From Myxococcus sp. CA023 (GTDB lineage: Bacteria > Myxococcota > Myxococcia > Myxococcales > Myxococcaceae), in assembly GCF_010998615.1 (NCBI RefSeq), contig NZ_JAAEAH010000004.1:62001-126000 (forward strand): DNA of 64,000 nucleotides. The letters run 5' to 3'. Position numbers and translations under genes: made by a program. This document shows positions 20,537-30,080 of the stretch, in pieces (the first letter of the stretch is position 1; each line of letters begins with the position of its first letter). The notes beneath the pieces are model-generated. The model was not told the origin of the DNA. It saw only the letters and a program-made list of their open reading frames with translations, and did no database searches.

Positions 20537-21390
20537 GACGTCACCCTTCCCTCGCGCACGGACATGGGGCTGTCGAACTGCGGGGCCTCGTACCAGGGAG
20601 TCTGGAGGAACCCGAGGACTTCACGGGCATAGGCCTCCGGCGCTTCCAGGTGCGGCGCGTGGCCACAGCCTTCGAAGGCGTGGCGCCAGACCACCGGCAG
20701 CTCCGTGGCCATGCGGCGGGCAATCTGGGTGAACTTCGAATCCGAAGCGCCCGTCAGCAGCAGCGTGGGCAGCCGCTGGGCATGCAGCTCCGGCCAGAAA
20801 TCCGGCTGGACGCCCAGGCCCAGACACTCCAGCGCGCCCGCGAGCCCCTCCGCCGTGCAGGCGCGGCGCTGTGAGCGCAGCGCGTCCTTGCGCTCCTGCG
20901 GAAGCTGGCGCAGGCCGTCGAACAGCGGCAATTGCTCCCAGCGGTCCACGAAGGCGTCCACGCCTCGCGAACGGATGAAGGCCGCCAGTTGTCCGTCCGC
21001 CTCACGCCGGGCCGCGCGCTCCTGGCGCCGATGCAGCCCTGGCGAACCGCTCTCCATGATGAGCCGCCCGAAGCGGTCCGGCGCGCGCACGGCCGCCGCC
21101 AGCGCCACGCGTGCCCCCTGCGAATAGCCCAGCAGGTCCACGGGTCCCTGCCCCAGCGAGTCCACCAGCGCGACGAGCGCGTCCACCGTCTCCACGAAGG
21201 CCTCACGCCCCCGCTGGTCCGGCAGCGGCGTGGCCCCATGACCGGGGAGGTCCACCGCCACCGCGCGCACGTCGCGGCCCAGGAGCGGACGCAGCCCGTC
21301 GAAGGCCCTGCGGCTGCCGGTGAAGCCATGCAGCAACACGAGCGGACGGGAGCCATCACCCCACGTCTCGTAAGCCAGCTTCACGCCCAT
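20533..21390 (-). CDS. menH: SHCHC synthase-type alpha/beta hydrolase
   Basis: Eliminates pyruvate from SEPHCHC. The 285-residue alpha/beta fold has LLHGFTGSRRAFDGL (oxyanion region), nucleophile Ser at about 90 in GYSQGARVAL, and the catalytic His in GCGHAPHLEAPEAY. Such hydrolases are promiscuous; the role is inferred from its place between menD and menA. It overlaps menD by 10 nt and menA by 4 nt. Confidence 0.85.
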   Translation of the reverse strand: MGVKLAYETWGDGSRPLVLLHGFTGSRRAFDGLRPLLGRDVRAVAVDLPGHGATPLPDQRGREAFVETVDALVALVDSLGQGPVDLLGYSQGARVALAAAVRAPDRFGRLIMESGSPGLHRRQERAARREADGQLAAFIRSRGVDAFVDRWEQLPLFDGLRQLPQERKDALRSQRRACTAEGLAGALECLGLGVQPDFWPELHAQRLPTLLLTGASDSKFTQIARRMATELPVVWRHAFEGCGHAPHLEAPEAYAREVLGFLQTPWYEAPQFDSPMSVREGRVTS

Positions 21391-23150
21391 GGTCCTTCTC
21401 CCAGTGAGGCCGCCATTCGAGCGAACAGCCGCCGGTGCTCGTCCACATTCGCGTTGCGGTCCACGCGCACTTCCACCAGGTGGAGCCCGCCCTCCAGGCC
21501 CTCGCGCACGGCCGACCTGAGCGCAACGGGCGTCTCCGGCCGGTGGAGCCGGGCGCCGCCCAGCGCCGCCGCGTGGGACAGGTCCACACCGTGCGGCGTG
21601 CCGAAGAGCGTCTCGAACGTGTCCCGCGGCGCGACCTGGGCAATGGGGAGGAACGAGAAGATGCCGCCCCCATCGTTGTTCACCGCCACCACCGTGAGCG
21701 GCACCCGCGTGCGCGACGCGGTGACGAAGGCTCCCACGTCATGCAGCAACGCCAGGTCCCCCGTGAGCAGCACCGCGGGTCGGCCCGCCGCGGCCGCCAT
21801 GCCGAGCGCGCTGGAGACGATGCCGTCGATTCCGTTGGCCCCCCGGTTGGCCAGCACCCGCAGCGGCACCGTGCCCGCCGGAGCGAAGGCGTCCAGGTCG
21901 CGGATGGGCATGCTGCTGGATACGAAGAGCGGCGCGCCCGCGGGAAGCGCCGCCACCACCTCGCGAGCGATACGCGGCTCGGAGAGCGCGTCGGGCTGCT
22001 CCGCGAACGCGGCCTCCAGCGCTGTGCGCACCCGTTGCTCCGCGGCCAGCAAGCCTCGTGCCCACGGCCCCACGCCGCGCGCGAGCCCTCGCGTCAGGGC
22101 CTCACAGGCGGCCACCGCCGAGCCCTCCACCACCGTGGACGCACGGTGCGCCGGGTCGAACAACCCGCCGCCGTCACTGAAGAGGACGATGTCCGCGCCC
22201 GAGCCGTCCAGCCACTGCTGAGGCACCTTCGGCGTGAGCCCACCCCCGAAGCGCAACACGAGCTCCGGACGGTGCGCCTTCGCGAACGGTGCGTGCCGCA
22301 GCATCGCGTCGTAATAGGACAGCGTGAGCGGGCCGCCGCCATAGCGGGCCTGCGAGGTGGACTCGGCCAGCACGGGATAGCCCGTGGCCTGCGACAGCGC
22401 GCTGATGGCCGCCGCGAATCCATCCATCTCATCGCGCGGGCCACACACGATGACGCCGCGAGTGGTCGCGGCAATCCGGCGGCGCACTTCGTCCAAGGTG
22501 GCCGCGTCCGGCACCGGCTCGGGCGGGACGATGCGCGTCAGCGGCGCACCGGCGCGGCCCGACTTCGCGAGCGCGCTCAGGGAGGCCTCGGCGAAGGGCT
22601 CGGCGATGGGGGCCAGCGGCTCGCGGAACGGGACGTTGAGCTGCACGGCGCCCCGCGGCGCGCGCCACGCGCTGACGACCGCGCGGGCAACGGTGGCACG
22701 CATGTGAATCAACGCCGCGTCATGCGCCTCGGGCTGACCGAGGTCCGCGTAGAAGCGCGCGTGCTCTCCGAAGAAGCGCGCCTGTGGCACGGTCTGCGGC
22801 GCGCCCCAGCCCTGAAGCTCCAGGGGCCGGTCCGCCGTCAGCACCACCAGGGGCACGTGAGACAGCGCGGCCTCGATGACCGCCGGGTAGAAGTGCGCGC
22901 CCGCGGTGCCGCTGGTCGCCACCACCACGGCCGGCGCGCGCGACTGCTTCGCGAGCCCCAGTGCGAAGAAGCCCGCGCTGCGCTCGTCGATGACGGACCA
23001 CGTGCGCAGCCCCTCCGTCCCGGCGCAGGCCAGGGCCAGGGGCGATGACCGGGAACCCGGACACACCACCGCGTGACGAACCCCACCGCGCACGAGCTCT
23101 TCCAGCAACGCGCGCGCCCACAGCACGTTGAGGTTAGCGTCGGACGACAT
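21381..23150 (-). CDS. menD: SEPHCHC synthase
   Basis: A thiamine-diphosphate enzyme that condenses isochorismate with 2-oxoglutarate. The N-terminal segment VRHAVVCPGSRSSPLALA is characteristic of MenD. The ThDP/Mg site reads LTGDLALLHDVGAF with a later NNDGGGIFSFLPI. At 589 residues it is the standard length. It overlaps the 3' end of menF by 17 nt and menH by 10 nt, so its translation is probably coupled to both. Confidence 0.96.
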   Translation of the reverse strand: MSSDANLNVLWARALLEELVRGGVRHAVVCPGSRSSPLALACAGTEGLRTWSVIDERSAGFFALGLAKQSRAPAVVVATSGTAGAHFYPAVIEAALSHVPLVVLTADRPLELQGWGAPQTVPQARFFGEHARFYADLGQPEAHDAALIHMRATVARAVVSAWRAPRGAVQLNVPFREPLAPIAEPFAEASLSALAKSGRAGAPLTRIVPPEPVPDAATLDEVRRRIAATTRGVIVCGPRDEMDGFAAAISALSQATGYPVLAESTSQARYGGGPLTLSYYDAMLRHAPFAKAHRPELVLRFGGGLTPKVPQQWLDGSGADIVLFSDGGGLFDPAHRASTVVEGSAVAACEALTRGLARGVGPWARGLLAAEQRVRTALEAAFAEQPDALSEPRIAREVVAALPAGAPLFVSSSMPIRDLDAFAPAGTVPLRVLANRGANGIDGIVSSALGMAAAAGRPAVLLTGDLALLHDVGAFVTASRTRVPLTVVAVNNDGGGIFSFLPIAQVAPRDTFETLFGTPHGVDLSHAAALGGARLHRPETPVALRSAVREGLEGGLHLVEVRVDRNANVDEHRRLFARMAASLGEGPWA

Positions 23151-24444
23151 CCCCGCCTCCCAAGGCCCGCAACATGGCCAGGCTCTTCATCTCCGTCTCC
23201 CGCCACTCCGAGTCCGCGTTGGAGCCAGCCACCAGCCCCACGCCGACGAACAGCCGGGCCTTCGCGCCCTTCACGCGCGCCGAGCGCAGCGCCACCATCA
23301 GGTGCGCCCGCCCAGGCCCCACCCAGCCCACCGGCCCCGCGTACCACCCACGGTCCAGGCCCTCGTGCTCCACCAGGAACGACAGTGCGCGCTCCCGGGG
23401 CGTACCGCCCACGGCCGGCGTGGGATGCAGCGCCTCCACCACCTGCGCCGGCGTCACCCCCGGCCGCAGCTCGGCGCGAAACCCCGTCCGCAGGTGCACG
23501 ACGTTCTTCAAGGCCAGCAGCGCGGGCTCCGCGTCCGACGACACCTGCTCCGCCAGCGGCGTCAACGCGGTGACGAGGTAGTGCACCACGGACGCGTGCT
23601 CGCGCACGTTCTTGTCATGGCCCCGCAGCCCGTCCGCATGGCCGGGCGCGGCCGTGCCCGCCAGGGCCTCTGTCTCCAGCACCTGACCGTCCACCCGGCA
23701 CAGCGTCTCCGGCGTCGCACCCAGGAAGCATGTGTCGTCCGGCGCGCGGAACAGGAAGGTGGCGCAGCGGGGATTCTGCTCACGCAGCCGCGCCAGCACG
23801 TCCACCACATCAAAGGGCACGGGTCCTTCCGCATCCAACGGGCGCGCCAGCACCACCTTCTGGAGGTGCCCGGACGCAATCGCGTCCAGCGCGCGCTGCA
23901 CCCGCACCTCGAAGTCCGGCCGCGACGCGCGCAACTCCAACGCCACGGGCTCGCCGCGCGCATGCCGGTACGACTCCGGGAAGCAGGCACGGACGCGCTC
24001 CAGCCGCGAGCGCACCAGGTCCTCACCCCCGCGGCCCTCCTGCGCGAAAGCCACCAGGCACACGCCGCGCGCCGTGCGGAACACCAGCACCTCGGGCAGC
24101 GTCCAGCGCGTCACACCGTGCGACGCCCACGCCGTGTCCACCGTGCCCGAGTCACCGAAACGGATGCCGCCAAACCAGGGGCCCGGCATCGACTCCGGGG
24201 CTTCGCCCAGCCAGCGCACCTGCGCGCGGCCCAGTGAGGCCAGCACGCCAGGAATGTCGGAGGCGTCCTGCGCCTCCACCACCGCCGCCTCACCCCACCC
24301 CGCCGCTGCGTCCTGCGCCAGCGGACGCTCCCAGTAGACGGTCGGAACGCCCAATACGTCCGCACCCGCGAGCGGATCAACCACCGCAAGGGGCGTCATT
24401 CCGGCCACCCAGCGCTGGCTCTCAACGGGATTGTGCGTCTTCAT
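23134..24444 (-). CDS. menF: Isochorismate synthase
   Basis: Converts chorismate to isochorismate, the entry step of menaquinone synthesis. The chorismate-binding core is seen at the C-terminus: GGTPRERALSFL, WYAGPVGWVG and FVGVGLVAGSNADSEWRETE (Mg-binding Glu). At 436 residues it is normal length. The ATG at 24444 is followed by MKTHNPVESQRW. It is the first gene of the men operon and faces the DAHP synthase gene across about 100 bp. Confidence 0.93.
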   Translation of the reverse strand: MKTHNPVESQRWVAGMTPLAVVDPLAGADVLGVPTVYWERPLAQDAAAGWGEAAVVEAQDASDIPGVLASLGRAQVRWLGEAPESMPGPWFGGIRFGDSGTVDTAWASHGVTRWTLPEVLVFRTARGVCLVAFAQEGRGGEDLVRSRLERVRACFPESYRHARGEPVALELRASRPDFEVRVQRALDAIASGHLQKVVLARPLDAEGPVPFDVVDVLARLREQNPRCATFLFRAPDDTCFLGATPETLCRVDGQVLETEALAGTAAPGHADGLRGHDKNVREHASVVHYLVTALTPLAEQVSSDAEPALLALKNVVHLRTGFRAELRPGVTPAQVVEALHPTPAVGGTPRERALSFLVEHEGLDRGWYAGPVGWVGPGRAHLMVALRSARVKGAKARLFVGVGLVAGSNADSEWRETEMKSLAMLRALGGGDVVRR

Positions 24445-24485
24445 CAGCGTTCCTCATCGGCGATTGCGGCGCAATCACCTTCGGT

Positions 24486-24513
24486 TGTCTTCTAAGCCAT
24501 CTCGGCTATACAT
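24486..24513 (+). promoter_or_regulatory. Candidate sigma-70 promoter of the aro operon
   Basis: TTGTCT at 24486-24491, 16 nt, TATACA at 24508-24513. The expected transcription start is near 24520, directly in front of the inverted repeat at 24522-24545. The spacing and -10 element are good; the -35 is imperfect. Confidence 0.55.
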
Positions 24514-24521
24514 GCACCAAG

Positions 24522-24545
24522 GAGTTCAAAACCTCTTGAACTCCA
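24522..24545. promoter_or_regulatory. Perfect 9-bp inverted repeat at the start of the aro transcript
   Basis: GGAGTTCAA (24522-24530), 6-nt spacer AACCTC, TTGAACTCC (24537-24545). It sits between the predicted -10 and the DAHP synthase start codon. It could be an operator for a dimeric repressor, or an RNA hairpin at the extreme 5' end of the message that protects it or limits ribosome access. Confidence 0.5.
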
Positions 24546-24548
24546 TGA

Positions 24549-25460
24549 ATGGGAGGGTCCGTGGGAGGCAAGCGGCCAGACGAACCAGCCGGGTCCGGAC
24601 GGGCCCCGGGCGCGCTGCGGGTGCTTCGCGTGGAGCGGCCCGAAGGCACTCGCGTGCGAGTGGGCCCCGTGGAAATCGGAGGCCCCGGGTTCGTCGTCAT
24701 GGCCGGCCCCTGCGCGGTGGAAGGCGCGGAGCAGGTGCAGCACGCCGCCTCGGTGGTGGCCGCCGCGGGCGCCCATGTCCTGCGCGGTGGCGTATTCAAG
24801 CCTCGCACCAGTCCCTACGCATTCCAGGGCATGGGCGAGCCGGGCCTGCACGTCCTGGCGGAGGCCGGGCGCCGCCACGGCATGCCCATCATCAGTGAGG
24901 TGATGGAGTCGGCGCAGATTCCCCTCATGGAGGAGTCCACGGACATCCTCCAGGTGGGTGCGCGCAACATGCAGAACTACTCGCTGCTTCGGGCGCTGGG
25001 GAAAGTGCGCAAGCCCGTGCTGCTCAAACGAGGCCTGTCGGCCACGTTGCAAGAATGGCTGCTGGCCGCCGAGTACATCCTCGACGGCGGCAACGAACAG
25101 GTGATGCTGTGCGAGCGCGGCATCCGAACCTTCGAGACGGAGCTGCGCAACACGCTGGACCTGGCGGCGGTGGCCTGGGCGAAGCAGCGCTCCCACCTGC
25201 CCGTCATCGTCGACCCGTCCCATGCGACGGGCGACCCGGCGCTCATCCTCCCCATGTCGCTGGCGGCCGCGGCCGCGGGGGCGGATGGATTGTTGATTGA
25301 AGTCCACCCGAAGCCCGAGCTGGCCATGTGCGATGGGCACCAGGCCCTGACGCCCGAACGCTTCGAGACGTTGATGCGACGGCTGCCAGCCGTGCTAGAC
25401 GCGGTGGACCGACACCTTTGGCGGCCGGAAAGCCCGGCCCAGGTCGTGAGGGCGCGATGA
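24549..25460 (+). CDS. aroF: 3-Deoxy-7-phosphoheptulonate (DAHP) synthase, type I-beta
   Basis: The first shikimate-pathway step: PEP plus erythrose 4-phosphate. The AGPCAVEG motif, [18 protein letters not shown] and VDPSHATGD are diagnostic of the AroA(G)/I-beta class. The 303-residue product lacks a fused chorismate mutase domain, so feedback control is not obvious from sequence; the first 25 residues form a variable extension. The ATG at 24549 is used here, but a GTG at 24561 directly behind GGGAGGG is an alternative. The stop overlaps the menG start (ATGA). It is the first gene of the aro operon, divergent from menF. The symbol is generic. Confidence 0.9.
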   Translation: MGGSVGGKRPDEPAGSGRAPGALRVLRVERPEGTRVRVGPVEIGGPGFVVMAGPCAVEGAEQVQHAASVVAAAGAHVLRGGVFKPRTSPYAFQGMGEPGLHVLAEAGRRHGMPIISEVMESAQIPLMEESTDILQVGARNMQNYSLLRALGKVRKPVLLKRGLSATLQEWLLAAEYILDGGNEQVMLCERGIRTFETELRNTLDLAAVAWAKQRSHLPVIVDPSHATGDPALILPMSLAAAAAGADGLLIEVHPKPELAMCDGHQALTPERFETLMRRLPAVLDAVDRHLWRPESPAQVVRAR

Positions 25461-26146
25461 CTACTGAAGTCCGTGAGATGTTCTCTTCCATCGCCACGAA
25501 GTACGACGTGACGAATGAGGTCCTCTCGTTCGGCATCCACCGGCTGTGGCGCCGGAATGCCGTCCGGCTCAGCACCGCGAAGGAAGGAGACCGCGTCCTC
25601 GACTGCGCTTCGGGCACTGGCGACCTGGCCCTGGCGTTCAAGCGCAAGGTGGGCGTCTCCGGCCGTGTCGTGGGCACGGACTTCTGCCCGGAGATGCTGG
25701 AGAGCGCCCCCGCCAAGGCGGAGAAGGCGGGCCTCCAGGTGGAGTTCCAGGTGGCCGACGCGATGGACCTGCCCTTCGCGACCGACAGCTTCGACGTGGC
25801 CTCCATCTCGTTCGGCATCCGCAACGTGGATGACCCGGTGAAGTGCCTGAAGGAGATGGCGCGAGTGGTCCGGCCCGGTGGCCACGTCGTGGTGCTGGAG
25901 TTCGGCCAGCCCACGGGCGCCTTCGGGGCCTTGTTCCGCTTCTACAGCAAGGCGGTGATGCCCACCATCGGAGGGCTGCTGACGGGCAACCGCGCCGCAT
26001 ACCAGTACCTGCCCAAGACGTCCGCCGCCTTCCCGGCCGGTGACAAGTTCCTGGAGTTGATGGACCAGTCCGGGGCCTACGCGGCAAAGTCCGCGCATGC
26101 GCTCACGTTCGGCACCGCCTACGTCTATGTCGGCACCGTCCGCTGA
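25457..26146 (+). CDS. menG: Demethylmenaquinone C-methyltransferase
   Basis: The last step of menaquinone synthesis, SAM-dependent ring methylation (UbiE/MenG family). SAM motif I is [18 protein letters not shown]. The family signatures [18 protein letters not shown] near the N-terminus and [19 protein letters not shown] are seen. It has 229 residues. The ATG at 25457 overlaps the DAHP synthase stop, and the last 20 nt overlap the shikimate kinase gene. It is thus a menaquinone gene embedded within the shikimate operon. Confidence 0.93.
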   Translation: MTTEVREMFSSIATKYDVTNEVLSFGIHRLWRRNAVRLSTAKEGDRVLDCASGTGDLALAFKRKVGVSGRVVGTDFCPEMLESAPAKAEKAGLQVEFQVADAMDLPFATDSFDVASISFGIRNVDDPVKCLKEMARVVRPGGHVVVLEFGQPTGAFGALFRFYSKAVMPTIGGLLTGNRAAYQYLPKTSAAFPAGDKFLELMDQSGAYAAKSAHALTFGTAYVYVGTVR

Positions 26147-26729
26147 GGAGCGGCGGCACCTCGTTGAACAGATTCTCGCCTCGGTGGATCCCCGGCTCGC
26201 GCCGGGACTGAGGGAGGCGGTAGCCCGCCCGGGCCCCTCCCTGCTCCCCGGCTCCGGTCAGACGGTGGTGCTCGCCGGCCACCGGAGCGCGGGCAAGTCG
26301 CGCCTCTTGCCCATGGTGGCCCGCATGCTCGCGCGCCCCGGGCTGGACCTGGACGCACACCTGGAACGCCTGCACGGGCGCCCGCTGCGCAGATGGGTGG
26401 TGGAAGCGCCGCAGGAATTCCGGGCCGCTGAACGTCGCGCCCTGCAAGAACTGCCGGCCGGAGGGCTGGTGGCCGTGGGAGGCGGTTTCCTGTCGCACCA
26501 CCCCGACACGCTGACCGGGCTCTTCACCCTGGTCGTCCCCATCTGTTTCGACACCTACCGTGAGCGGCTGCTCACGGACCGGACGCGCCCGCGGCTGCGC
26601 GCCGACGTGTCGCTCGAAGAAGAATTGTCCGCGGTGTTCCATGAGCGCGAGGTGCTTCACGCCCGCGTCCCCACCGTGGCCCTGGAGGACTTCCTCCGAG
26701 GCTGCCTTGCCCCCGAGGTGCCCCTGTGA
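26127..26729 (+). CDS. aroK: Shikimate kinase
   Basis: Phosphorylates shikimate at O3. The 200-residue product has a P-loop GHRSAGKSR, the shikimate-binding LDLDAHLE (DxD), AVGGGF for the glycine-rich substrate loop, and the lid arginines in TDRTRPRL. The P-loop differs slightly from the common GxxGxGKS/T because a serine (HRSAGKS) replaces a glycine. The N-terminal 45 residues are extra relative to compact AroK proteins. The ATG at 26127 lies inside the menG frame. The GTG of the next gene overlaps its TGA. Confidence 0.85.
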   Translation: MSAPSAEERRHLVEQILASVDPRLAPGLREAVARPGPSLLPGSGQTVVLAGHRSAGKSRLLPMVARMLARPGLDLDAHLERLHGRPLRRWVVEAPQEFRAAERRALQELPAGGLVAVGGGFLSHHPDTLTGLFTLVVPICFDTYRERLLTDRTRPRLRADVSLEEELSAVFHEREVLHARVPTVALEDFLRGCLAPEVPL

Positions 26730-27997
26730 CGCCCGCCCGGCGCGTCGTCACCCTGCCCCCCACCCTGCTCGGCGAAGACGCCGTCCGCTTCGCGCGCGAC
26801 GGCCAGCGCCGTGGGGCGGACGTCCTGGAAATCCGCACGGACCTGCACGCCCCTGACGCAATCTCGCCCGAGGCGCTGGCGGCGGTGCTGCCGTTGCTCG
26901 TCTCCGAGCGGGGCAAGCCACTGCCCGCCCCCTGGGTGGCCGCGGCCTGGCGCGTGGACAGGGATTTGATGGACGCGTCGGGGCAGCAGGCATCGCTGGC
27001 GGCACCTCCGGGAAAGCTGCTCGCGTCGCACCACGCGAGCCGGCAGCTATCGACGGAGGAGGCGCTCCAGTTGTGGGAGCGTGAGCTGCCCGCCGACGCC
27101 CTGGTGAAGCATGTGGAGCCGATGACGGACCCGGCCCACCTCGTCACACTGATGGAGACGCAGCGGCGGATGGTGGAGCGCTTCGGTGCCACGCGCGTCA
27201 CGGTGCTGGGCATGGGCGCGGTGGCGTTGCCCACGCGGGCGCTGCTCGCCCGGAACAACGTGTTGGACTACGTCGCGGCGGGAGGCGCATGGGTCGCGGC
27301 GCCCGGCCAGCGACTGCTGGACGACGCCGTGCGAGCGCTGCGCGGCGCGGACCGGTACACGGTGGAGCCGCCGCTGCGGCTGGGCATCCTGGGGACGTCC
27401 ATCGTCCACTCGCGCTCGCCCCGCATCCATCGTCAGCCCTTCGACCGCATCGACCTGCCGGAGGACGGGCCAGTGGAGGCCGTGGTGGACGCGCTCCTGC
27501 CTCACTACGGAGGCTTCGCCGTCACCAGCCCCTTCAAGCTGCGCCTGGCGAAGCACACGGGGTCCTCGCTGGACGCCATCAACACGCTGGTCCGCCGGGG
27601 CGGCCGGTGGGAAGCCTTCAACACCGACACGTTCGGCGCCCGCACGGTGCTCGAGCGGCTCGGGGCTCGCGAAGTCTTCGTCCTGGGGGACGGTGGCGCC
27701 ACCTCGGCGCTCCGGTCCGTGGCGGCGGAGCTGAGCTGCGACTTGCGCGTCTTGCGACGCGCCGACATCCAGGCGCCTCTCACAGGGGCGGGCGTCTGGA
27801 CCTGGCCCGATAGGGTGCCCGCTCCTGACGACCTGCGCTTCGACGGGGCCCGTGTGGCGGTCATCGCCTACGGAGCCCCGGGCCGGCGCATCGCCGCGGA
27901 GATTGTCCGTCGCGGCGGTACTCCGGTCCTGCTGGGTGCGGCGTGGTTCATCGCGCAAGCCCGGCGTCAGCGCCAACTCTGGGAGTCCGCGACATGA
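26726..27997 (+). CDS. aroDE: Fused 3-dehydroquinate dehydratase / shikimate dehydrogenase
   Basis: A 423-residue fusion covering two consecutive steps. Residues 1-205 form a type I dehydroquinase: EIRTDLH (conserved Glu), the HH of LLASHHASRQ for the active-site His, the Schiff-base lysine in LVKHVEPM, and VLGMGAVALPTRAL. Residues 215-423 are shikimate dehydrogenase: GILGTSIVHSRSPRIH, the catalytic Lys in VTSPFKLRLAKH, the Asp in EAFNTDTFGA, and the Rossmann motif VLGDGGATSALR. All key residues are kept in both halves, so both activities are expected. The GTG start overlaps the aroK stop and the stop overlaps the aroC start (ATGA). Confidence 0.88.
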   Translation: MTPARRVVTLPPTLLGEDAVRFARDGQRRGADVLEIRTDLHAPDAISPEALAAVLPLLVSERGKPLPAPWVAAAWRVDRDLMDASGQQASLAAPPGKLLASHHASRQLSTEEALQLWERELPADALVKHVEPMTDPAHLVTLMETQRRMVERFGATRVTVLGMGAVALPTRALLARNNVLDYVAAGGAWVAAPGQRLLDDAVRALRGADRYTVEPPLRLGILGTSIVHSRSPRIHRQPFDRIDLPEDGPVEAVVDALLPHYGGFAVTSPFKLRLAKHTGSSLDAINTLVRRGGRWEAFNTDTFGARTVLERLGAREVFVLGDGGATSALRSVAAELSCDLRVLRRADIQAPLTGAGVWTWPDRVPAPDDLRFDGARVAVIAYGAPGRRIAAEIVRRGGTPVLLGAAWFIAQARRQRQLWESAT

Positions 27998-29013
27998 ATA
28001 CCTTCGGCGAACTGTTTCGCCTGACGACGTTTGGAGAGAGCCACGGGCCCGCGCTCGGCGCCATCCTGGATGGCTGCCCCGCCGGCGTGCCCCTGACGCG
28101 CGAGCAGATTCAAGTCGCGCTGGACCGTCGGCGCCCCGGCCAGTCCACCATCACCACCGCGCGCAGCGAACCGGACCAGGTGGAAATCCTGTCCGGCGTC
28201 TTCGAGGACAAGACGCTGGGGACGCCCATCGCCGCCATCGTGCGCAACACCAACCAGCGCTCGGGGGACTACGAGAAGCTGAAGGCCGAGGACCGGCCGG
28301 GCCACGCGGACGCCGTGTGGCGCGAGCGCTTCAAGCACCGTGACCACCGCGGCGGCGGGCGCACCAGCGGGCGCGAGACGCTCTGCCGCGTCATCGGCGG
28401 CGCCATCGCCGAGGCGTACCTCGCCCGTGACGTGCCTTCCATCCGCACCGTCGCCTACGTGTCCCAGGTGGGCAACCTGGTGGCCGCCGTGCCCGCGCCG
28501 GGGCTCACCCGCGAGCAGGTGGACGCCCACGCCACGCGCTGCCCGGACGTCGCCATCCGCGACGAGATGTCCCAGCGCATCCTCACCGCGAAGGAGGCGG
28601 GCGACAGCCTGGGCGGCGCCATTGACGTGCGCGTGGAGGGCCTGCCCGTGGGCCTGGGCGAGCCCATCTTCGGCAAGCTCAAGGCACGCATCGCGCAGGC
28701 CCTGGGTAGCATCGGCGCCGTCACAGGCGTCGTCTGGGGTCCGCCGGACCTTCTCGAGCGCATTGGCCAGCCCGGCATCCAGTTCCACGCCGTGAAGGAC
28801 GCGTACGGCGGCATCCAGGGCGGACTCGCCAATGGCGAGCCGATGCAGATCCGCACCTTCTTCAAGCCGCCCGCGACGCTGCAGGAGCACGCGAAGGGTG
28901 GCCGTCACGACCCGTGCATCATGCCCCGGGCAGTCCCGGTGCTGGAGGCCATGGTGTCGCTCGTCATCGCCGACCTCGTCCTCCACCTCAACGCGAGGCC
29001 TCACGCGCTATGA
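27994..29013 (+). CDS. aroC: Chorismate synthase
   Basis: The last common step, EPSP to chorismate, needing reduced FMN. The signatures TTFGESHGPALGAILDGCPA, RPGQSTITTARSE, HRGGGRTSGRET and the late RTFFKPPATL are visible. I chose the ATG at 27994 because it overlaps the aroDE stop (ATGA) and opens with the canonical MNTFGELFRLTTFGESHG. That gives 339 residues, slightly shorter than the 350-390 of many bacteria. It overlaps aroB by 4 nt. Confidence 0.96.
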   Translation: MNTFGELFRLTTFGESHGPALGAILDGCPAGVPLTREQIQVALDRRRPGQSTITTARSEPDQVEILSGVFEDKTLGTPIAAIVRNTNQRSGDYEKLKAEDRPGHADAVWRERFKHRDHRGGGRTSGRETLCRVIGGAIAEAYLARDVPSIRTVAYVSQVGNLVAAVPAPGLTREQVDAHATRCPDVAIRDEMSQRILTAKEAGDSLGGAIDVRVEGLPVGLGEPIFGKLKARIAQALGSIGAVTGVVWGPPDLLERIGQPGIQFHAVKDAYGGIQGGLANGEPMQIRTFFKPPATLQEHAKGGRHDPCIMPRAVPVLEAMVSLVIADLVLHLNARPHAL

Positions 29014-30080
29014 GTGCTCTTCCTCCCGGGGCCTACCGTCCGCCGTCCGACCGCTGGGGCACCTTCGCCCGCCTCGCCAAGAACCTGCCCGAGGGCAGCG
29101 TGGCGGTGGTGGACCGCACCGTCGCGAAGCTCCACCCCACCCTCATCCCCACCCTGGAGGCGCGCAGCCCCCGCGCCATCATCCAGCTCACCGGCGGCGA
29201 GAGCGCCAAGACGTTCACCGCCTTGGAGAAGGTCCTGGCCAACGGCCTGACCCTTCCGCGCTCCGGCACGCTCGTGGCCGTGGGCGGCGGCACCATCGGT
29301 GACGTCTCCACCGTGGCCGCGCATGTCCTCAAGCGCGGCGTGCGCCTGGTGCAGGTCCCCACCACGCTGCTGGCGGCGGTGGACAGCAGCGTCGGCGGCA
29401 AGGGCGCTGTCGACATGACGGTGCGCGGGCGCGTGGTGAAGAACCCGGCCGGCGTCTTCCACTACGCGGACGAAGGCTGGGTGTGCCCCGAGTTCTTCGA
29501 CACGCTCTCCGATGCGCAGCGCCGCGAGGGCGCGCTGGAGGCCTGGAAGATGGTGGTCAGCCTCGACGCGCCGCTCTTTCGCCGCTACGTGCGCAAGCCG
29601 CCCGCGATTGAGAAGCTCGTGAAGGACGCCCGCGCCCTCAAGGAGCGCATCTGCGCGCAGGACCCGTACGAGCACACGGGGCTGCGCCGGGTGCTCAACT
29701 TCGGCCACACCTTCGGCCACGTGCTGGAGAGCGTGTCCCGCTTCAAGCTGTCTCACGGTGACGGCGTGGGCCTGGGCATGATGCTGGCCCTGGACGTGGG
29801 CCGTCACCTGGGCGTGACACCGGAGCCCGTGGCCGCCGAGGTCGAAGCCGCCCTGGCAAACGGCCCCGGCGTGCAGGGCCGCGAGCGCGCCGCCGCCCTG
29901 CTCCGCCGCGCGCAAATGAAGGACGTGCTGGCGCTGCTCACCGCCGACAAGAAGGCCGGCGCCAAGGGCGAGCTGCGCATGGTGCTGCTGACGGCCATTG
30001 GCGCCACCGAGGTGCGTGACGTGGACGAATCAGGCTGGCGTGCCTTGTGGCCCGCGTGGACGAAGGGGGAGCGACCATGA
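29010..30080 (+). CDS. aroB: 3-Dehydroquinate synthase
   Basis: Converts DAHP to 3-dehydroquinate with NAD and a divalent metal. The glycine-rich NAD region VGGGTIGDVSTVAAH, the segment QVPTTLLAAVDSSVGGK, and metal ligands in EAWK and FGHTFGHVLE are conserved. It has 356 residues. The ATG at 29010 overlaps the aroC stop and the stop overlaps the aroA start, so all three genes are coupled. Confidence 0.96.
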   Translation: MSALPPGAYRPPSDRWGTFARLAKNLPEGSVAVVDRTVAKLHPTLIPTLEARSPRAIIQLTGGESAKTFTALEKVLANGLTLPRSGTLVAVGGGTIGDVSTVAAHVLKRGVRLVQVPTTLLAAVDSSVGGKGAVDMTVRGRVVKNPAGVFHYADEGWVCPEFFDTLSDAQRREGALEAWKMVVSLDAPLFRRYVRKPPAIEKLVKDARALKERICAQDPYEHTGLRRVLNFGHTFGHVLESVSRFKLSHGDGVGLGMMLALDVGRHLGVTPEPVAAEVEAALANGPGVQGRERAAALLRRAQMKDVLALLTADKKAGAKGELRMVLLTAIGATEVRDVDESGWRALWPAWTKGERP

